From Pyrobaculum ferrireducens (lineage in GTDB: Archaea; Thermoproteota; Thermoprotei; Thermoproteales; Thermoproteaceae), in NCBI RefSeq assembly GCF_000234805.1, contig NC_016645.1, positions 124,001-188,000 on the forward strand: 64,000 bases of DNA. The letters run 5' to 3'. The position numbers and the translations under genes were made by a program. Within the stretch, counting starts at the first letter, position 1, and every line of letters begins with the position of its first letter. Positions 63,832 to 64,000 of the stretch are shown piece after piece. Under the pieces are notes generated by a model. It did not search any database. It had not been told where the DNA came from and was given only the letters and a program-made list of their open reading frames with translations.

Positions 63832-64000
63832 GTGCCGATCCTCGCGGCGGCCCCCCGCGCCCTCACGCCGTCTACCTCAACCTCCACCAGCGCCTCCCCC
63901 AGTATGTATATGCCGCGCCACCTGCATCCGGCCTTCACAGAGTTACCTCTGCGCTCTACGCGCACGGGGCCCTCGTCTGTGTATATGGTCCACTCCCCCT
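63792..64000 (-). CDS. C-terminal part of an unknown protein, partial
   Basis: The frame enters from the right edge and ends at TAG 63792-63794. About 69 residues are visible, beta-rich and charged: EWTIYTDEGPVRVERRGN, then GIYILGEALVEVEVDGVRAR and GTYVEQGDCGM. No domain recognised. It overlaps the 3' end of aroK tail to tail by 40 nt. Confidence 0.6.
   Translation of the reverse strand, partial: GEWTIYTDEGPVRVERRGNSVKAGCRWRGIYILGEALVEVEVDGVRARGAAARIGTYVEQGDCGMSTT

Overview
The window looks like a chromosome segment of a hyperthermophilic crenarchaeon of the order Thermoproteales, most likely Pyrobaculum or a close relative. The evidence is an archaeal 16S-23S operon with no spacer tRNA, 16S introns with bulge-helix-bulge (BHB) junctions, PaREP1-like and PaREP2b-like family members, an archaeal GHMP-type shikimate kinase, NreA, and many genes whose GTG, TTG or ATG start lies only about 20-28 nt below a TATA box (leaderless transcripts). 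I cannot name the species from the sequence alone.

Layout. 1-2960 holds a partial dehydrogenase, a UbiD-family decarboxylase with a one-base shift, a ferritin-like/VIT1 iron transporter and a winged-helix regulator. 3010-9923 is the rRNA operon: a 16S gene with three introns, each carrying a LAGLIDADG endonuclease, then an uninterrupted 23S gene. 9950-20567 is an island of two paralogous units. Each has a large exported protein with a PD-(D/E)xK-like C-terminal region, followed by tightly packed genes that share a recurring module; this is my best candidate for an undescribed system (a polymorphic-toxin-like arrangement). 20545-34591 is an accessory, decaying zone: truncated MFS transporter, PaREP1/HEPN genes, VapBC, coiled-coil protein, PaREP2b pseudogene, a large secreted protein, a broken glycosidase, NreA, toxin-antitoxin remnants, a dead TnpB element and a YwgA-like/PIN pair.

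34648-51692 is mostly core metabolism: aroC, aroE, proC, a Nudix hydrolase, PhoH/KH ATPase, an MDR reductase, galE, aroA, aroB, split transketolase, tyrS, aroG, a MocA-like cytidylyltransferase, a molybdenum hydroxylase (L, S, M subunits) and tyrA. 51741-60171 is a cell-surface locus with three TasA/bundling-pilin-like proteins, a 711-residue surface protein, a membrane-tethered winged-helix regulator and small membrane proteins. Three promoters there share one sequence element. 60206-64000 returns to aromatic biosynthesis with a fused AroD-chorismate mutase, an aminotransferase and aroK. Every step from DAHP to chorismate, plus chorismate mutase, prephenate dehydrogenase and tyrosyl-tRNA synthetase, is therefore encoded within about 30 kb.

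A theme across the whole window is single-base frameshifts in homopolymer runs, mostly G or C. They may be real slippage mutations, variable-length tracts or sequencing error. All functional calls come from reading the sequence and remembered family knowledge; no database search was run.
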